From: Gemmatimonadota bacterium
Lineage (GTDB): Bacteria > Gemmatimonadota > Gemmatimonadetes > Gemmatimonadales > Gemmatimonadaceae
Length of the DNA stretch: 64,000 bases
Direction of reading: 5' to 3'
NCBI GenBank assembly: GCA_021324775.1
Contig: JAJPIM010000045.1
Location: 62,001 to 126,000, forward strand
In this document: positions 8,340 to 17,604 of the stretch, piece by piece
How the letters are laid out: every line of letters starts with the position of its first letter
How positions within the stretch are numbered: position 1 is the stretch's first letter
Notes under the pieces: model-generated
Database searches by the model: none
What the model was told of the DNA's origin: nothing
Seen by the model: the letters and a program-made list of their open reading frames with translations, nothing else
Position numbers and translations under genes: made by a program

Positions 8340-9701
8340 GTGACCGCCGCGATCGGACTGACGGCTGTGGCCGTAGTGGGGAGCGAGCCCATCTCGACGG
8401 GAGCCGCGGCGCTCGATCTTGCGCGCGCCGAAGCACGGCACCGGCGCGTCATGATCGTCGACCTGATCGGCGATGCGCCGCCGCTGCGCGCCGTCGTCGC
8501 GACCGACGATCCACACGGGGTCTCTGACGCATTCGCGTACGGCGTGTCGTTCGGCGTGATCACGCGCCATACGACCGTCCATCCGAACGTCAGCATCATC
8601 CCATCCGGCACCGAGCCGATCCCCTTCGCTACGGCACTGCCGAGCGCCCGCTGGACGCAACTGATCGACCACGTGCGCGCGCGTGGCGAGTTGATCGTGT
8701 TCGCCATCCTGAGCAGCACACCGGCGATGGGGTCGCTGACAGATCGCGTCGATTGTGTCATCGCGGCGCCGTCACGACTGCACGAGGTCTTGGAGGCGGT
8801 GCTGGCGGCAGCCACGACGCCGGCCGATGCGATGGCCGAGAATGTCGCGCCGCCCGCCGCGGGGCCGAAACCCGCGCGACGCCCCGTGCTGCCCGCCACG
8901 ACACGGTCACGCTTTGACTTCTCGAACCGGTCGCTCATCGGCGGGGTGACGGCTATCGCAGCGATCGTGATCGTCGCGTTCGGGTGGGGAGTGATGCACC
9001 GGCAGGGGACGGACGAACGCGCCCGGCGCGCGAACATCGCGGCTGGACGCAACCCGGACCGGGCTGATACCGAAACATCGAGTGCCCAGCTCGCCGCCGG
9101 CGCGGCGGACAGTACGGCCGCGGCCCAAGGCTCACCAGAGGTGAGCGCCGCCGCTGCGGCCGCCGCTGCCGACTCGGCGCCGGGAATGGCGCCGTTCGAT
9201 TCCGCCAATGGGGCAACCTACGCGGTGCGGGTCGCGACGTATCCGACATTCGTCGAAGCGCTGCGGGCGCTCCGCAGGCTCAAACCCGCACGTCCGGCGG
9301 CGACGATCACTCCCATCGTGCGCCCCAATGAGCCGGCCGGCATCAAAGGGGGCGGAACGCCGGTGTTCGCGCTCATGGTGGGCGCCTCGCACACCATGGC
9401 GCCGCTCGACACGGTCGTGGCCCACTGGCCGTTCCAATCGGGATTCGCACCGAGCATCGTGGTGCACGCGCCCTTCGGGCTGCTGCTCGCGGGTGGGTTG
9501 CCGACGGACTCGGCACGGCGCCTGGCGGCATCGTTGGTCAAGCGCGGCGTGCCAGCCTACGTACTCGTCACGCCGGCCGGCGGCGGCAAAGTGTATGCCG
9601 GCGCATTCGACTCGGCCGATCAAGCCGCACCACTCGCCACGTCGCTGCGCAACATCGGATTCGCGCCGATCGTCGCATATCGCACTGGCCACGCCCCGTA
9701 G
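8340..9701 (+). CDS. degenerate BY-kinase/MinD-like P-loop protein with TM segment and SPOR-like C-terminus
   Basis: A 453-residue protein starting at GTG 8340, one base after the previous stop. Residues 1-155 follow the layout of BY-kinase/MinD NTPases: AVAVVGSEP at the Walker A strand, VMIVDL at the Walker A-prime strand, then VSDAFAYGV, VSIIPSGTEP and a LIVFAIL strand. The nucleotide-binding residues are lost: the expected GxGKST stretch reads ISTGAA, and the aspartate of the third strand is absent. A single hydrophobic helix (about 203-220) follows, then a Ser/Ala-rich linker. Two SPOR-like segments come last (YAVRVATYPTFVEALRALRRL and VYAGAFDSADQAAPLATSLRNIGF). It is probably inactive as an ATPase and acts as an inner-membrane anchored cell-wall binder; that role is inferred. 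Confidence 0.6.
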   Translation: MTAAIGLTAVAVVGSEPISTGAAALDLARAEARHRRVMIVDLIGDAPPLRAVVATDDPHGVSDAFAYGVSFGVITRHTTVHPNVSIIPSGTEPIPFATALPSARWTQLIDHVRARGELIVFAILSSTPAMGSLTDRVDCVIAAPSRLHEVLEAVLAAATTPADAMAENVAPPAAGPKPARRPVLPATTRSRFDFSNRSLIGGVTAIAAIVIVAFGWGVMHRQGTDERARRANIAAGRNPDRADTETSSAQLAAGAADSTAAAQGSPEVSAAAAAAAADSAPGMAPFDSANGATYAVRVATYPTFVEALRALRRLKPARPAATITPIVRPNEPAGIKGGGTPVFALMVGASHTMAPLDTVVAHWPFQSGFAPSIVVHAPFGLLLAGGLPTDSARRLAASLVKRGVPAYVLVTPAGGGKVYAGAFDSADQAAPLATSLRNIGFAPIVAYRTGHAP

Positions 9702-9722
9702 CGTGCCCTCACACCCCAGACT

Positions 9723-12700
9723 ATGCGACTGACGAAACTCGAGCTGCACGGATTCAAGAGCTTCGCCGACGCGACGACGCTGGTCTTCGAGCCAGGCGTC
9801 ACGGCCATCGTCGGCCCGAACGGCTGCGGCAAGTCGAATGTCTCCGACGCCGTGCGATGGGTGCTGGGCGAGCAACGGGCGCGCGCGTTGCGCGGCGCGA
9901 AGATGGACGAGGTGATCTTTCAGGGATCGTCGGCGCGCCGGCCGGTGAGTCTGGCGGAAGTCTCGCTCCACTTCGAGAACGACGACGGTGCATTGCCGGT
10001 CGCGTATCGCGAGGTCGTCGTCTCACGGCGCCTGAGCCGGTCTGGCGAGAGCGACTATCTGCTCAACCGTTCGCCCTGCCGGCTGCGCGACATTCACGAC
10101 CTCCTGCGCGGCACCGGACTCGGCGCCGATGCGGGAGTGGTCATCGAAAGCCAGATGATCGACGCCCTGCTGTCCGATCGGCCGGATGACCGGCGCGAGC
10201 TGTTCGAGGAAGCGGCCGGCGTCGGCCTCTACCGCGATCGCCGCCGGACGACGGAGCGCCGCCTCGAGGAGACGTCGTTCGACCTGGCTCGGCTGGATGA
10301 CCTCCTGAGCGAGGTGCAGACGCAGGTGCGCTCGCTCGCCCGCCAGCGGCGGCGTGCCGAGCGCCACGTGGAATTGAGCGCGCGGCGTTTCGTGGTCGAG
10401 TTGACGCTCGCGGCCCGGGAGGTCGACACGGCACGTGAAGAGTTGACGGGGCTGGACGCTGCGATCGCCGATCTGGGCACTCGCATCCCCGTGAGCCAGG
10501 AGGCGGCCACGCAGGCCGAGCGCCGGCGGGAAGCGGCGCATCGCGAGCGGGCCACGGCCGAGACCCGCCGCAACGATCTGGCGCGACTGGTTGCGACGCA
10601 GCATCAGGACATGGCGGCGCTGCGCGGAGAGATCGCCGTCGCCGAAGAGCGCATGCGCAACTCCCGCGTACGCCGGCAGCGTGCCGAGGACGAGCGGCGC
10701 GAGGGCGAGACGCTGGGCGTCCGCGTGTCAGCGGAGCGCGACGTCGCAGCGGACGACCAGCGGCAGGCCGAAACCGCGCTCCTCGATGCCACGTCGGAAT
10801 TGGAGATGAGCGTGGCACGCGAAGACGAAACGCGCGTCGCAGTCGTGACCGCGCGCGAAGCCGCAGAGCGCTCCGACGCCGGCGTCCGGGAACACCGCGA
10901 CGCGGCGGCCCACCTGGAGCTCGAGTGGCAATCCGCCGAGCGAGAGCATGCGGAAGTGGCGGAACGCATCCGGAGTCTCGCCGCGGAGCGGACCGTGCTG
11001 GCGGACCGCGAAGCGGGCGCACGCCGGACGGCGGCCGCTGCTGCTGCCGATGCCCTCGTGGCCGACACCGAAGCGGCTCAGCGGCGGTCACAAGCCGAGG
11101 AGCTGCAGCGCGAAGCAACCCGGGCGCGCGAAGCCGAGGTCGAGGCGCACCGTGCCGCGGCGCAGGCCGAGGCGGCGTTCACGACGCTCGAGGCGAATCT
11201 GGTGGCGCTCGAGCACCTCGAGCGTGAGCGCGTCGGCCTGGCGCCCGCGGCTGCGCGGCTGCTGGCCGGACGGGCCGAGTTCGGCGAGGGCGCCGTGCTC
11301 GGACCGCTGAGCGATTACCTCACCGCGGGCGCGGCCGACGCGGCCGTGGTCGAGCGGTTCCTGGGAGCGACGGTGCACGCGGTGGTGGTACGGGACCGCG
11401 GAGTCGCCGACGCTGTCCGCCGCTGGCATGCGAAAAACGATCCTGGACCACTGTGCCTGCTGCCGCTCGACGCCACGGCATCGCTGGAAATGCCGGCGCG
11501 TGACGATGACGGCCCGTCGCTGGCGAGCCGCGTAGCGTCCGCCGACACGGTCCGGCGCTGGGCGCGGGCGCTGCTCGGACGCGTTCGCGATCTCGGAGCC
11601 GGCGCGGCATTCGAGGACGCGTGGGGCGCCATCTGGCTGCCCGGCGTGACGCCTGGCGGTGGTCCGTTGCAGCGGCGCGCGGAGCTCACGGCGCTGCGCG
11701 CCAACCACACCGTCGCAGCGGCGGCTCGGGATGCCGCAGTCGCAGCGGCCGCGGCGGCCGGTGTGGCATTGGCGGGTATCGAGTCGCAGGCGGCGGGCGC
11801 TGCCGAGGACGCAACACGCGCCGAACAGGCCGGCCGGCGTGCAAATGAGCATCTCGCCGAGTGCCGGCGGGAAGTTGACCGAATTCTCCGGGACACTCGC
11901 CAGGCCGAGGAGCTGCAGGATCGCTTGGCCGCTCGTGCGTCGGGATTGGCGACCCGGGTGTCGGCGCTGACTGCCGACCGCACGCAGACGGAGGGCCAGC
12001 AGGCGGATCACCAGCGCTCGGCCGAGGCGGCGCGACTCGCACAGGCCGCGGCGGAGCGACAGCACGAAGCAATGCGCGACGCGCGGGCTGCAGCGCAGGT
12101 GGCGGTTGCGCGGGCGGAAGGGCGCGCCCAGGTGGCGGCCGATCGCGCACGCCGGCTCGGCGAGGAATACGCGTCAGCATCGGAGCGGCTCCAATCGCTG
12201 CGCTCGGAGCTGGCATCCCTCTCGAACGCCGACGGCGATCTCACTGGCAAACTGGCAACCTGGCGCGCGCAGGTCGCGGCCCGGCAGGCCACCATCACGG
12301 ACGCCGATACACGGCTGGCTGCAGCGGAGAGCGCGGTCGCGGCGGCGTACACCGAACTGATGGGCGCCGAGCAGGCGCTGGATACCGCGCATCGCGACGG
12401 GGCCGCCCTGGCGGAGGAGCTGCACGGCGCGCAACTCCGCCGTACGGAGGTCGCGGCCCGCAACCAGGCGCTGCGTGAGAGGGCGGAGAGCGAGTGGCGG
12501 CGGCCGTGGGATGCGCTGATCGCCGAGCTCGTCCCGCTGGGTGCTGATGATGAGGTGCTGCGGGCCGAAGCCGCTGAGCTGCGCGAGCAGTTCGCCGCAC
12601 TTGGTCCGGTCAACGCGCTGGCCGTCGAGGAGCACGATGAAGAAGTGAAGCGGCTGGAGTTCCTGAGCACCCAGCGCGCCGACCTGGCCGCCGGGCGGGC

Positions 12701-13268
12701 GTCATTGCAACAGGCGATTCGCGAGATCGATGAGACGGCTCGCGAGCTGTTTCTGGCGACCTTCGCTCACGTGCGGGAGAACTTCCGGCGGATCTTCATG
12801 ACGCTGTTCGGGGGTGGCGACTGTGACCTCCGGCTGGAGAATCCGGATGCGCCCCTGGAATGCGACATCGAGATTCACGCGTCCCCGCGAGGCAAGCGCA
12901 CCCAGCGGATTCATCTGCTGTCCAGCGGTGAGCGCGCACTCGTGGCCCTGTCGCTACTGTTCGGTATCTTCCTGACCAAACCCAGCCCGTTCTGCCTGCT
13001 CGATGAGGTCGACGCACCGCTGGACGATCAGAACATCGGCCGGTTCGTGCGCATGCTCAACGAGTTCAAGTCCAAGACCCAATTCATCGTCATCACCCAC
13101 AACCCCCGGACGACCACCGAGGCGGCCGATGCCGTCTATGGTGTAACCATGCAGGAACCGGGTGTCTCGTCGGTGGTCAGCGTCCGGCTGCGTGATGCGG
13201 CGGCCGGGCTCTCGGCCCCCGAGGAACAACTGGAGACGCCGCCCGAGCCGGCGCTCCAGGAGGCCTAG
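9723..13268 (+). CDS. smc: chromosome segregation protein SMC
   Basis: An ATPase that organises and segregates the chromosome with ScpA and ScpB. The 1181-residue product has all parts: N-terminal head with KLELHGFKSFAD and Walker A GPNGCGKSN (about residue 32), a long coiled coil, a hinge (about 520-640, LGPLSDYLTAGAADAAVVERFLG), a second coiled coil, and a C-terminal head with signature LLSSGERALVALSLLF and Walker B FCLLDEVDAPLDD. The coils are extremely Ala/Arg/Glu-rich, which fits the GC content. The stop shares a base with the GTG of the DAHP synthase gene. scpA/scpB are not nearby. Confidence 0.97.
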   Translation: MRLTKLELHGFKSFADATTLVFEPGVTAIVGPNGCGKSNVSDAVRWVLGEQRARALRGAKMDEVIFQGSSARRPVSLAEVSLHFENDDGALPVAYREVVVSRRLSRSGESDYLLNRSPCRLRDIHDLLRGTGLGADAGVVIESQMIDALLSDRPDDRRELFEEAAGVGLYRDRRRTTERRLEETSFDLARLDDLLSEVQTQVRSLARQRRRAERHVELSARRFVVELTLAAREVDTAREELTGLDAAIADLGTRIPVSQEAATQAERRREAAHRERATAETRRNDLARLVATQHQDMAALRGEIAVAEERMRNSRVRRQRAEDERREGETLGVRVSAERDVAADDQRQAETALLDATSELEMSVAREDETRVAVVTAREAAERSDAGVREHRDAAAHLELEWQSAEREHAEVAERIRSLAAERTVLADREAGARRTAAAAAADALVADTEAAQRRSQAEELQREATRAREAEVEAHRAAAQAEAAFTTLEANLVALEHLERERVGLAPAAARLLAGRAEFGEGAVLGPLSDYLTAGAADAAVVERFLGATVHAVVVRDRGVADAVRRWHAKNDPGPLCLLPLDATASLEMPARDDDGPSLASRVASADTVRRWARALLGRVRDLGAGAAFEDAWGAIWLPGVTPGGGPLQRRAELTALRANHTVAAAARDAAVAAAAAAGVALAGIESQAAGAAEDATRAEQAGRRANEHLAECRREVDRILRDTRQAEELQDRLAARASGLATRVSALTADRTQTEGQQADHQRSAEAARLAQAAAERQHEAMRDARAAAQVAVARAEGRAQVAADRARRLGEEYASASERLQSLRSELASLSNADGDLTGKLATWRAQVAARQATITDADTRLAAAESAVAAAYTELMGAEQALDTAHRDGAALAEELHGAQLRRTEVAARNQALRERAESEWRRPWDALIAELVPLGADDEVLRAEAAELREQFAALGPVNALAVEEHDEEVKRLEFLSTQRADLAAGRASLQQAIREIDETARELFLATFAHVRENFRRIFMTLFGGGDCDLRLENPDAPLECDIEIHASPRGKRTQRIHLLSSGERALVALSLLFGIFLTKPSPFCLLDEVDAPLDDQNIGRFVRMLNEFKSKTQFIVITHNPRTTTEAADAVYGVTMQEPGVSSVVSVRLRDAAAGLSAPEEQLETPPEPALQEA

Positions 13269-14329
13269 TGCTCGTCGTCATGCGTCACGGGGCGACGCCC
13301 GCGGAGATCGACCGCGTCGTCCGCACGATCGAGGAGATGGGCTACGACGCGCGTCCGATGCCCGGCGCGCAGCGCACCGCCGTTGGACTGGTCGGTAACG
13401 ATGGCCGCGTCGACGCCTCGCGCATCGAGGCCCTCCCCGGCGTCGCGCAGGTCATCCACGTCACGCAGCCGTACAAGCAGGTCTCTCGCGAGTGGAGACC
13501 CGAGAATACGGTCGTCACGATCGCCCCCGGCGTGACCGTGGGCGGTGCGGACGTCGCCATCATCGCCGGACCCTGCTCGGTCGAGAGCGAGGAGCAGATC
13601 GTCGCGGCCGCCCGTGCGGTGCGGGCGGCCGGCGCGACCGCACTGCGCGGCGGCGCATTCAAGCCGCGTAGCTCGCCGTATTCGTTTCAGGGGTTGGGAC
13701 GGCGCGGTCTGGAGTTGCTCGCGATCGCCCGCCGCGAGACCGGCCTGCCGATCGTCACCGAGGCGATGGACGAGCACGGCGCGTATCTGGTGGCGGAGAT
13801 CGCCGATTGCATCCAGATCGGTGCACGCAACATGCAGAACTACTCGCTCCTGCGCGTCGTCGGACGAATCGGCAAGCCGGTTCTCCTCAAGCGTGGCATG
13901 GCGGCGACGGTCAACGATCTGCTCATGAGCGCCGAGTACGTGCTCGCCGAGGGCAACGACCAGGTCATTCTGTGCGAGCGCGGGGTCCGGAGCTTCGATC
14001 CGGCAGTCCGCAACATGTTCGACCTGACCGCTATCCCGATCGTTCACAATCTGTCGCATCTCCCGATCATCGCGGACCCGAGCCACGGCACCGGGCTTCG
14101 CGACAAGGTGACGCCAATGGCGCGGGCCGCGGTAGCCGCGGGCGCCGACGGCATTCTCGTCGAGGTCCATCCCGCGCCGGACCGGGCGCTGTCGGACGGA
14201 GCGCAATCGCTCGACCCGGGCCAGTTCGCCGAGCTGGTGAGCGAGCTGCGGCCGATCGCCGCCGCGATTGGTCGCGGGGTGGTGCACCCGCCACGGATCG
14301 TGGGAACTCCCGTCGTGGCCGTCGGGTAG
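13268..14329 (+). CDS. aroF: 3-deoxy-7-phosphoheptulonate synthase (DAHP synthase, AroF type)
   Basis: First step of the shikimate pathway: phosphoenolpyruvate plus erythrose 4-phosphate to DAHP. The 353-residue product has an N-terminal ferredoxin-like regulatory domain (about 1-70: [17 protein letters not shown]). The TIM barrel contains [61 protein letters not shown] and [14 protein letters not shown]. This is the single-polypeptide form seen in Thermotoga and Bacillus, where the N-domain mediates feedback inhibition. The GTG start overlaps the smc stop by one base. No other aromatic-pathway gene is adjacent. Confidence 0.95.
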   Translation: MLVVMRHGATPAEIDRVVRTIEEMGYDARPMPGAQRTAVGLVGNDGRVDASRIEALPGVAQVIHVTQPYKQVSREWRPENTVVTIAPGVTVGGADVAIIAGPCSVESEEQIVAAARAVRAAGATALRGGAFKPRSSPYSFQGLGRRGLELLAIARRETGLPIVTEAMDEHGAYLVAEIADCIQIGARNMQNYSLLRVVGRIGKPVLLKRGMAATVNDLLMSAEYVLAEGNDQVILCERGVRSFDPAVRNMFDLTAIPIVHNLSHLPIIADPSHGTGLRDKVTPMARAAVAAGADGILVEVHPAPDRALSDGAQSLDPGQFAELVSELRPIAAAIGRGVVHPPRIVGTPVVAVG

Positions 14330-14337
14330 GCCTCGAG

Positions 14338-15060
14338 ATGCCACCTGCTGGAACACGACCGCCCTGGGCGACCCGGGCGGTGGCGGGCGTCGCGCTGGCG
14401 ATGGTATCCCTCGCGGTCCCTCTGCGAGCACAGCACGATGCGAACGCCACCCTGAATCGGGCGGTCGACGTCTATTCGCGGGTATCGACGGCCCGGGGCT
14501 CGTTCGAGCAGAGCCTCACCAATCCGCTGACCGGGACGACCGTCACGGCGCGAGGAGAGTTCGTCCAGCAGCGCCCATCCCATCTCGCGATTCGCTTCAC
14601 GGATCCGGACGGCGATCGCATCGTCGCCGACGGCAAGTGGGTGTGGGTGTACGTCCCGAGCGCCACACCCGGCCAGGTGATGCGGATGCCGGTAACCGAC
14701 GAATCGTCGGGCAACGGTCCGGTCGGTGTCGATTTCATCGCGCAGTTCCTCACGAAGCCGATGCTGGACCGCTATACGGTCACCGATGCCGGCGCCGACA
14801 CCGTCGCCGGCGCGCGGACACACGCGATCGTGCTCGTGCCGCGGGGGACCGCGCAGTTCAGCAAGGCCGAGCTGTGGGTCGATGACGCGGACGGTGTGGT
14901 GCGGCAGTTCGAGGTCACCGACCAGAGTGGAACCGTCCGGCGTGTTCGGCTAATCAAGGTCGCGTTCAACGTCCCCGTCGATCACGCCGCCTTCACCTTC
15001 ACTCCGCCAGCGGGAGTGAAAGTCGTCGATCAGAGCTCGATGCTCAGCGGGAAGGGCTGA
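14338..15060 (+). CDS. lolA: LolA-like outer-membrane lipoprotein carrier protein
   Basis: A 240-residue secreted protein: a signal peptide (about 12-30, ending LRAQ), then a single domain of the LolA fold ([57 protein letters not shown]). LolA carries lipoproteins across the periplasm from LolCDE to the outer membrane, and lnt is also in this window. Sequence similarity to the family is clear in the first half and looser at the end ([22 protein letters not shown]). The ATG is eight bases after the aroF stop. Its 3' end overlaps the convergent DUF2520 gene by 17 bases. Confidence 0.82.
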   Translation: MPPAGTRPPWATRAVAGVALAMVSLAVPLRAQHDANATLNRAVDVYSRVSTARGSFEQSLTNPLTGTTVTARGEFVQQRPSHLAIRFTDPDGDRIVADGKWVWVYVPSATPGQVMRMPVTDESSGNGPVGVDFIAQFLTKPMLDRYTVTDAGADTVAGARTHAIVLVPRGTAQFSKAELWVDDADGVVRQFEVTDQSGTVRRVRLIKVAFNVPVDHAAFTFTPPAGVKVVDQSSMLSGKG

Positions 15061-15910
15061 CCTCGAGCAAGGTGCGGATCCGGGCCAGCTTGGCCGGATC
15101 GATTCCCTGCTCCACCGCCAGCGGTAACGCAGCGCGCGACAGCGCCACATACACCGACAACAGATCCGGATCCCCCCGTAGCACTCCCAGGTGCCGCTCG
15201 ATGGTTTCCGCATCACCGCGGCTGACGGGGCCGACCAGGGCGGCGTGCGGCGGGTTAGCCGCGAGATTCGCCGTTGCCGCCACCATCAGGTGACGCACCG
15301 CGTCCCAGGCTGCCGCGGGCTCGACGCCGGACTGCCGCATCAGCCGCGACGCGAGCGCTGCCAGGATGGTCGGGAAGTTCGACGCGATGACCGCAGCCGC
15401 GTGGTACGCCGCCCGTCCGGCCGCCGGTATCGTGAGCACCCGCGCGCCCATTGGCTCGGCGAGCCGCTCAGCCGCCCGCACGGCGGCCGCATCACCATCG
15501 ACTCCGATCCAGCCGCCGCGCACGAGGGCGGGCGCCCGCGACGGATCGGCTAGCGGAATCAGCGGGTGAAACGTGCCCGCCGGGTGACCGGCCGCACGCA
15601 GGCGATCGAGTGCGGCACGGGGATCGAGGCTGCCGCTGGCGTGGAGCACGACGGCCCCGGGTGCGAGCACCGCCCCGCTCAGCTCGGCCAGGGCCGCCGT
15701 GAGTTGCTCATCGCGCACCGCCACGAGCACGACGGTCGCCGTCGCCAGCACCGCCGGCAAAGATCCGGCCGTCACGGCTGGCAGACCCTCCGCCGGCACG
15801 GCGGGCGCCGCGCGCCGCCCGTGCAGCCCAACCACGGGGATGCCGGCCGCGCTCATCGCTGCCGCGAGCCCTCGCCCGGCCCGCCCGGCCCCCAGGATGA
15901 AGACGGTCAG
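15044..15910 (-). CDS. Rossmann-like and DUF2520 domain protein
   Basis: A 288-residue protein with an NAD(P)-type Rossmann start (TVFILGAGRAGRGLAAAMSAAG) and a helical C-terminal domain with AAGRAAYHAAAVIASNF, both typical of DUF2520 proteins related to pyrroline-5-carboxylate and hydroxyisobutyrate-type reductases. The substrate is unknown. In family members the Rossmann strand is at the N-terminus; here no ATG, GTG or TTG lies close upstream in frame. The codon that fits is CTG at 15910, which forms a CTGA overlap with the stop of the S41 protease gene. It is the last gene of the rpmE-prfA run. Confidence 0.8.
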   Translation of the reverse strand: MTVFILGAGRAGRGLAAAMSAAGIPVVGLHGRRAAPAVPAEGLPAVTAGSLPAVLATATVVLVAVRDEQLTAALAELSGAVLAPGAVVLHASGSLDPRAALDRLRAAGHPAGTFHPLIPLADPSRAPALVRGGWIGVDGDAAAVRAAERLAEPMGARVLTIPAAGRAAYHAAAVIASNFPTILAALASRLMRQSGVEPAAAWDAVRHLMVAATANLAANPPHAALVGPVSRGDAETIERHLGVLRGDPDLLSVYVALSRAALPLAVEQGIDPAKLARIRTLLEVSPSR

Positions 15911-17574
15911 CGTGCCGGTGTCCCGCTGTGCGAGGCTGGGGCCGGTGCCCCCGAATGGAGCACGAGGTCGTGTGCCGACGTCGCGTGCGCCGCTGCATCG
16001 AGGGCCGCGCGCATGACGGGATCCGCATCCAGCGTCGTGCGAAACGCCGCCTCGGGTCCGACGACGTAGCGCTCGATCTCGTGCGTCAGCCATCGATCGA
16101 CGGCCGGCGACAGGCGGTCGAAGGTCGCACGGTCGACACGGATCCCGCGCTGCCGCATCTGCTGCCACAGCGCCTCACGCATCGCGGGCGTCGGGGAACC
16201 GGATGGCGTCGTGGAGTGCGACGCTCTGAGCGACAGCGCGTATCCGGTGAGCGCATCCCGGAAGAGTGGCCATTGCGTACCGAGGGCACGCTGCAGCGCG
16301 GCGTCGGCCGCCGGAGTGGCCGAATCGCCGGCCACGAGGTCGGGCGTGATACCGCCGCCGTCGTAGACGACGCGCCCGGCGTCCGTATGGTACGTCCTTC
16401 GTGGACCTGTCGTATCGGTGCGCGCCGCTCCGTCGCTGTCATCACCCCCATCGTCATCCGCTGCGTCGTTTCCGCCCGGCCCCTGGCCGCGGCGATTAAT
16501 GGAGCGTCCCGATGGCGTGTACCAGAGCGCCGTGGTGAGCTTGAGTGCCGCATCATCGACGTGAAACAGCGTCTGCGCGCTGCCCTTTCCGTACGTTGTC
16601 GATCCAACGATCAACGCGCGATCGTGGTCCTGCAGCGCGCCGGCTACGATCTCCGATGCACTCGCGGTACCGCGGTTGACGAGCAGGATGACGCCCATTC
16701 CGGGCCATGGCTGGCGCGAATCGTTCGCGAAGTCGCGCGTCGTTCCGGGGGACCGCCCGCGCATGCTGGCGACCGTCTGGCCGCTGTCGAGGAACAGATC
16801 CGCGACGGCCACACCCTGCGCCAGCAGGCCACCCGGATCGTTGCGCAGATCGAGGATCAGTGTGCGCGCCCCGCGCGCGCGCAGGGAGTCGACGGACGCG
16901 CGCAGCTCGCGGGCGGTCGAATCGCTGAAGATCACGGCGTCCACGTACCCGATCGAGGGGCGCACGAGCTCAGCGTGGCGGACGGCGCGCATGTGAATCT
17001 CACGCCGGGTGGCTTCGAACCGGATCGGCGTGTCGACACCCGGCCGCTGCACGGCAATGCGCACCGTCGTGCCTGGGACGCCGCGGAGTGCTGCCGAGGC
17101 CTCATCCTGCGTCCATCCATGTGTCGCCCGCCCATCGATCTCGATGACCCGGTCGCCAGTCTGAATGCCGGCGCGCTCGGCCGGCGAGCCCGGAACCGCC
17201 GCAATGACGGTGATCCAGCCATCGCGAATGTCGATCTGGACACCGAGCCCGACGTACGATCCGGTCGTGCTCTCCGTCAGCCGGCGAAGGCGGTCCGGTG
17301 GCAGGAACGCGCTGTGCGGGTCGCGGAGCTGTTGCAACATGCCGTCGATCGCCTTCTGGTAGATCTGGTCCAGCCCGACCGAATCCACGTAATCATGAGT
17401 CACGTGTTCGACGACTTCCGCGAACACCCGCCCGCCATCTCCGCCACTGGCGAACGGAAGGACGCCGATCACGCCCGCCGCCGCGCGTCCCCGGTAGCCC
17501 AGCTCGAGAAACCAACCGCCGCACACCAGTGCGGCGCTGAGGATCCCCGCGACCACTACGGCTCGTGACCGCAT
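15907..17574 (-). CDS. S41 family C-terminal processing peptidase
   Basis: A periplasmic or membrane-anchored serine protease of the CtpA/Prc family. The N-terminal hydrophobic anchor (about residues 5-25) is followed by the helical region DYVDSVGLDQIYQKAIDGMLQQL and DPHSAFLPP. A PDZ domain comes next (VGLGVQIDIRDGWITV, GSPAERAGIQTGDRVIEIDG), then the catalytic core. The core shows LDLRNDPGGLL, nucleophile serine in GTASASEIVAGALQ and the general-base lysine in TTYGKGSAQ, so the Ser-Lys dyad is intact. A DDDGGDDSDGAA-type acidic insertion near residue 380 is unusual. It lies in the thymidylate kinase to DUF2520 run. Substrates cannot be told from sequence. Confidence 0.92.
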   Translation of the reverse strand: MRSRAVVVAGILSAALVCGGWFLELGYRGRAAAGVIGVLPFASGGDGGRVFAEVVEHVTHDYVDSVGLDQIYQKAIDGMLQQLRDPHSAFLPPDRLRRLTESTTGSYVGLGVQIDIRDGWITVIAAVPGSPAERAGIQTGDRVIEIDGRATHGWTQDEASAALRGVPGTTVRIAVQRPGVDTPIRFEATRREIHMRAVRHAELVRPSIGYVDAVIFSDSTARELRASVDSLRARGARTLILDLRNDPGGLLAQGVAVADLFLDSGQTVASMRGRSPGTTRDFANDSRQPWPGMGVILLVNRGTASASEIVAGALQDHDRALIVGSTTYGKGSAQTLFHVDDAALKLTTALWYTPSGRSINRRGQGPGGNDAADDDGGDDSDGAARTDTTGPRRTYHTDAGRVVYDGGGITPDLVAGDSATPAADAALQRALGTQWPLFRDALTGYALSLRASHSTTPSGSPTPAMREALWQQMRQRGIRVDRATFDRLSPAVDRWLTHEIERYVVGPEAAFRTTLDADPVMRAALDAAAHATSAHDLVLHSGAPAPASHSGTPAR

Positions 17575-17604
17575 CCGTCTCCCGGGTAGCGACGCTCGGG
17601 CCGA

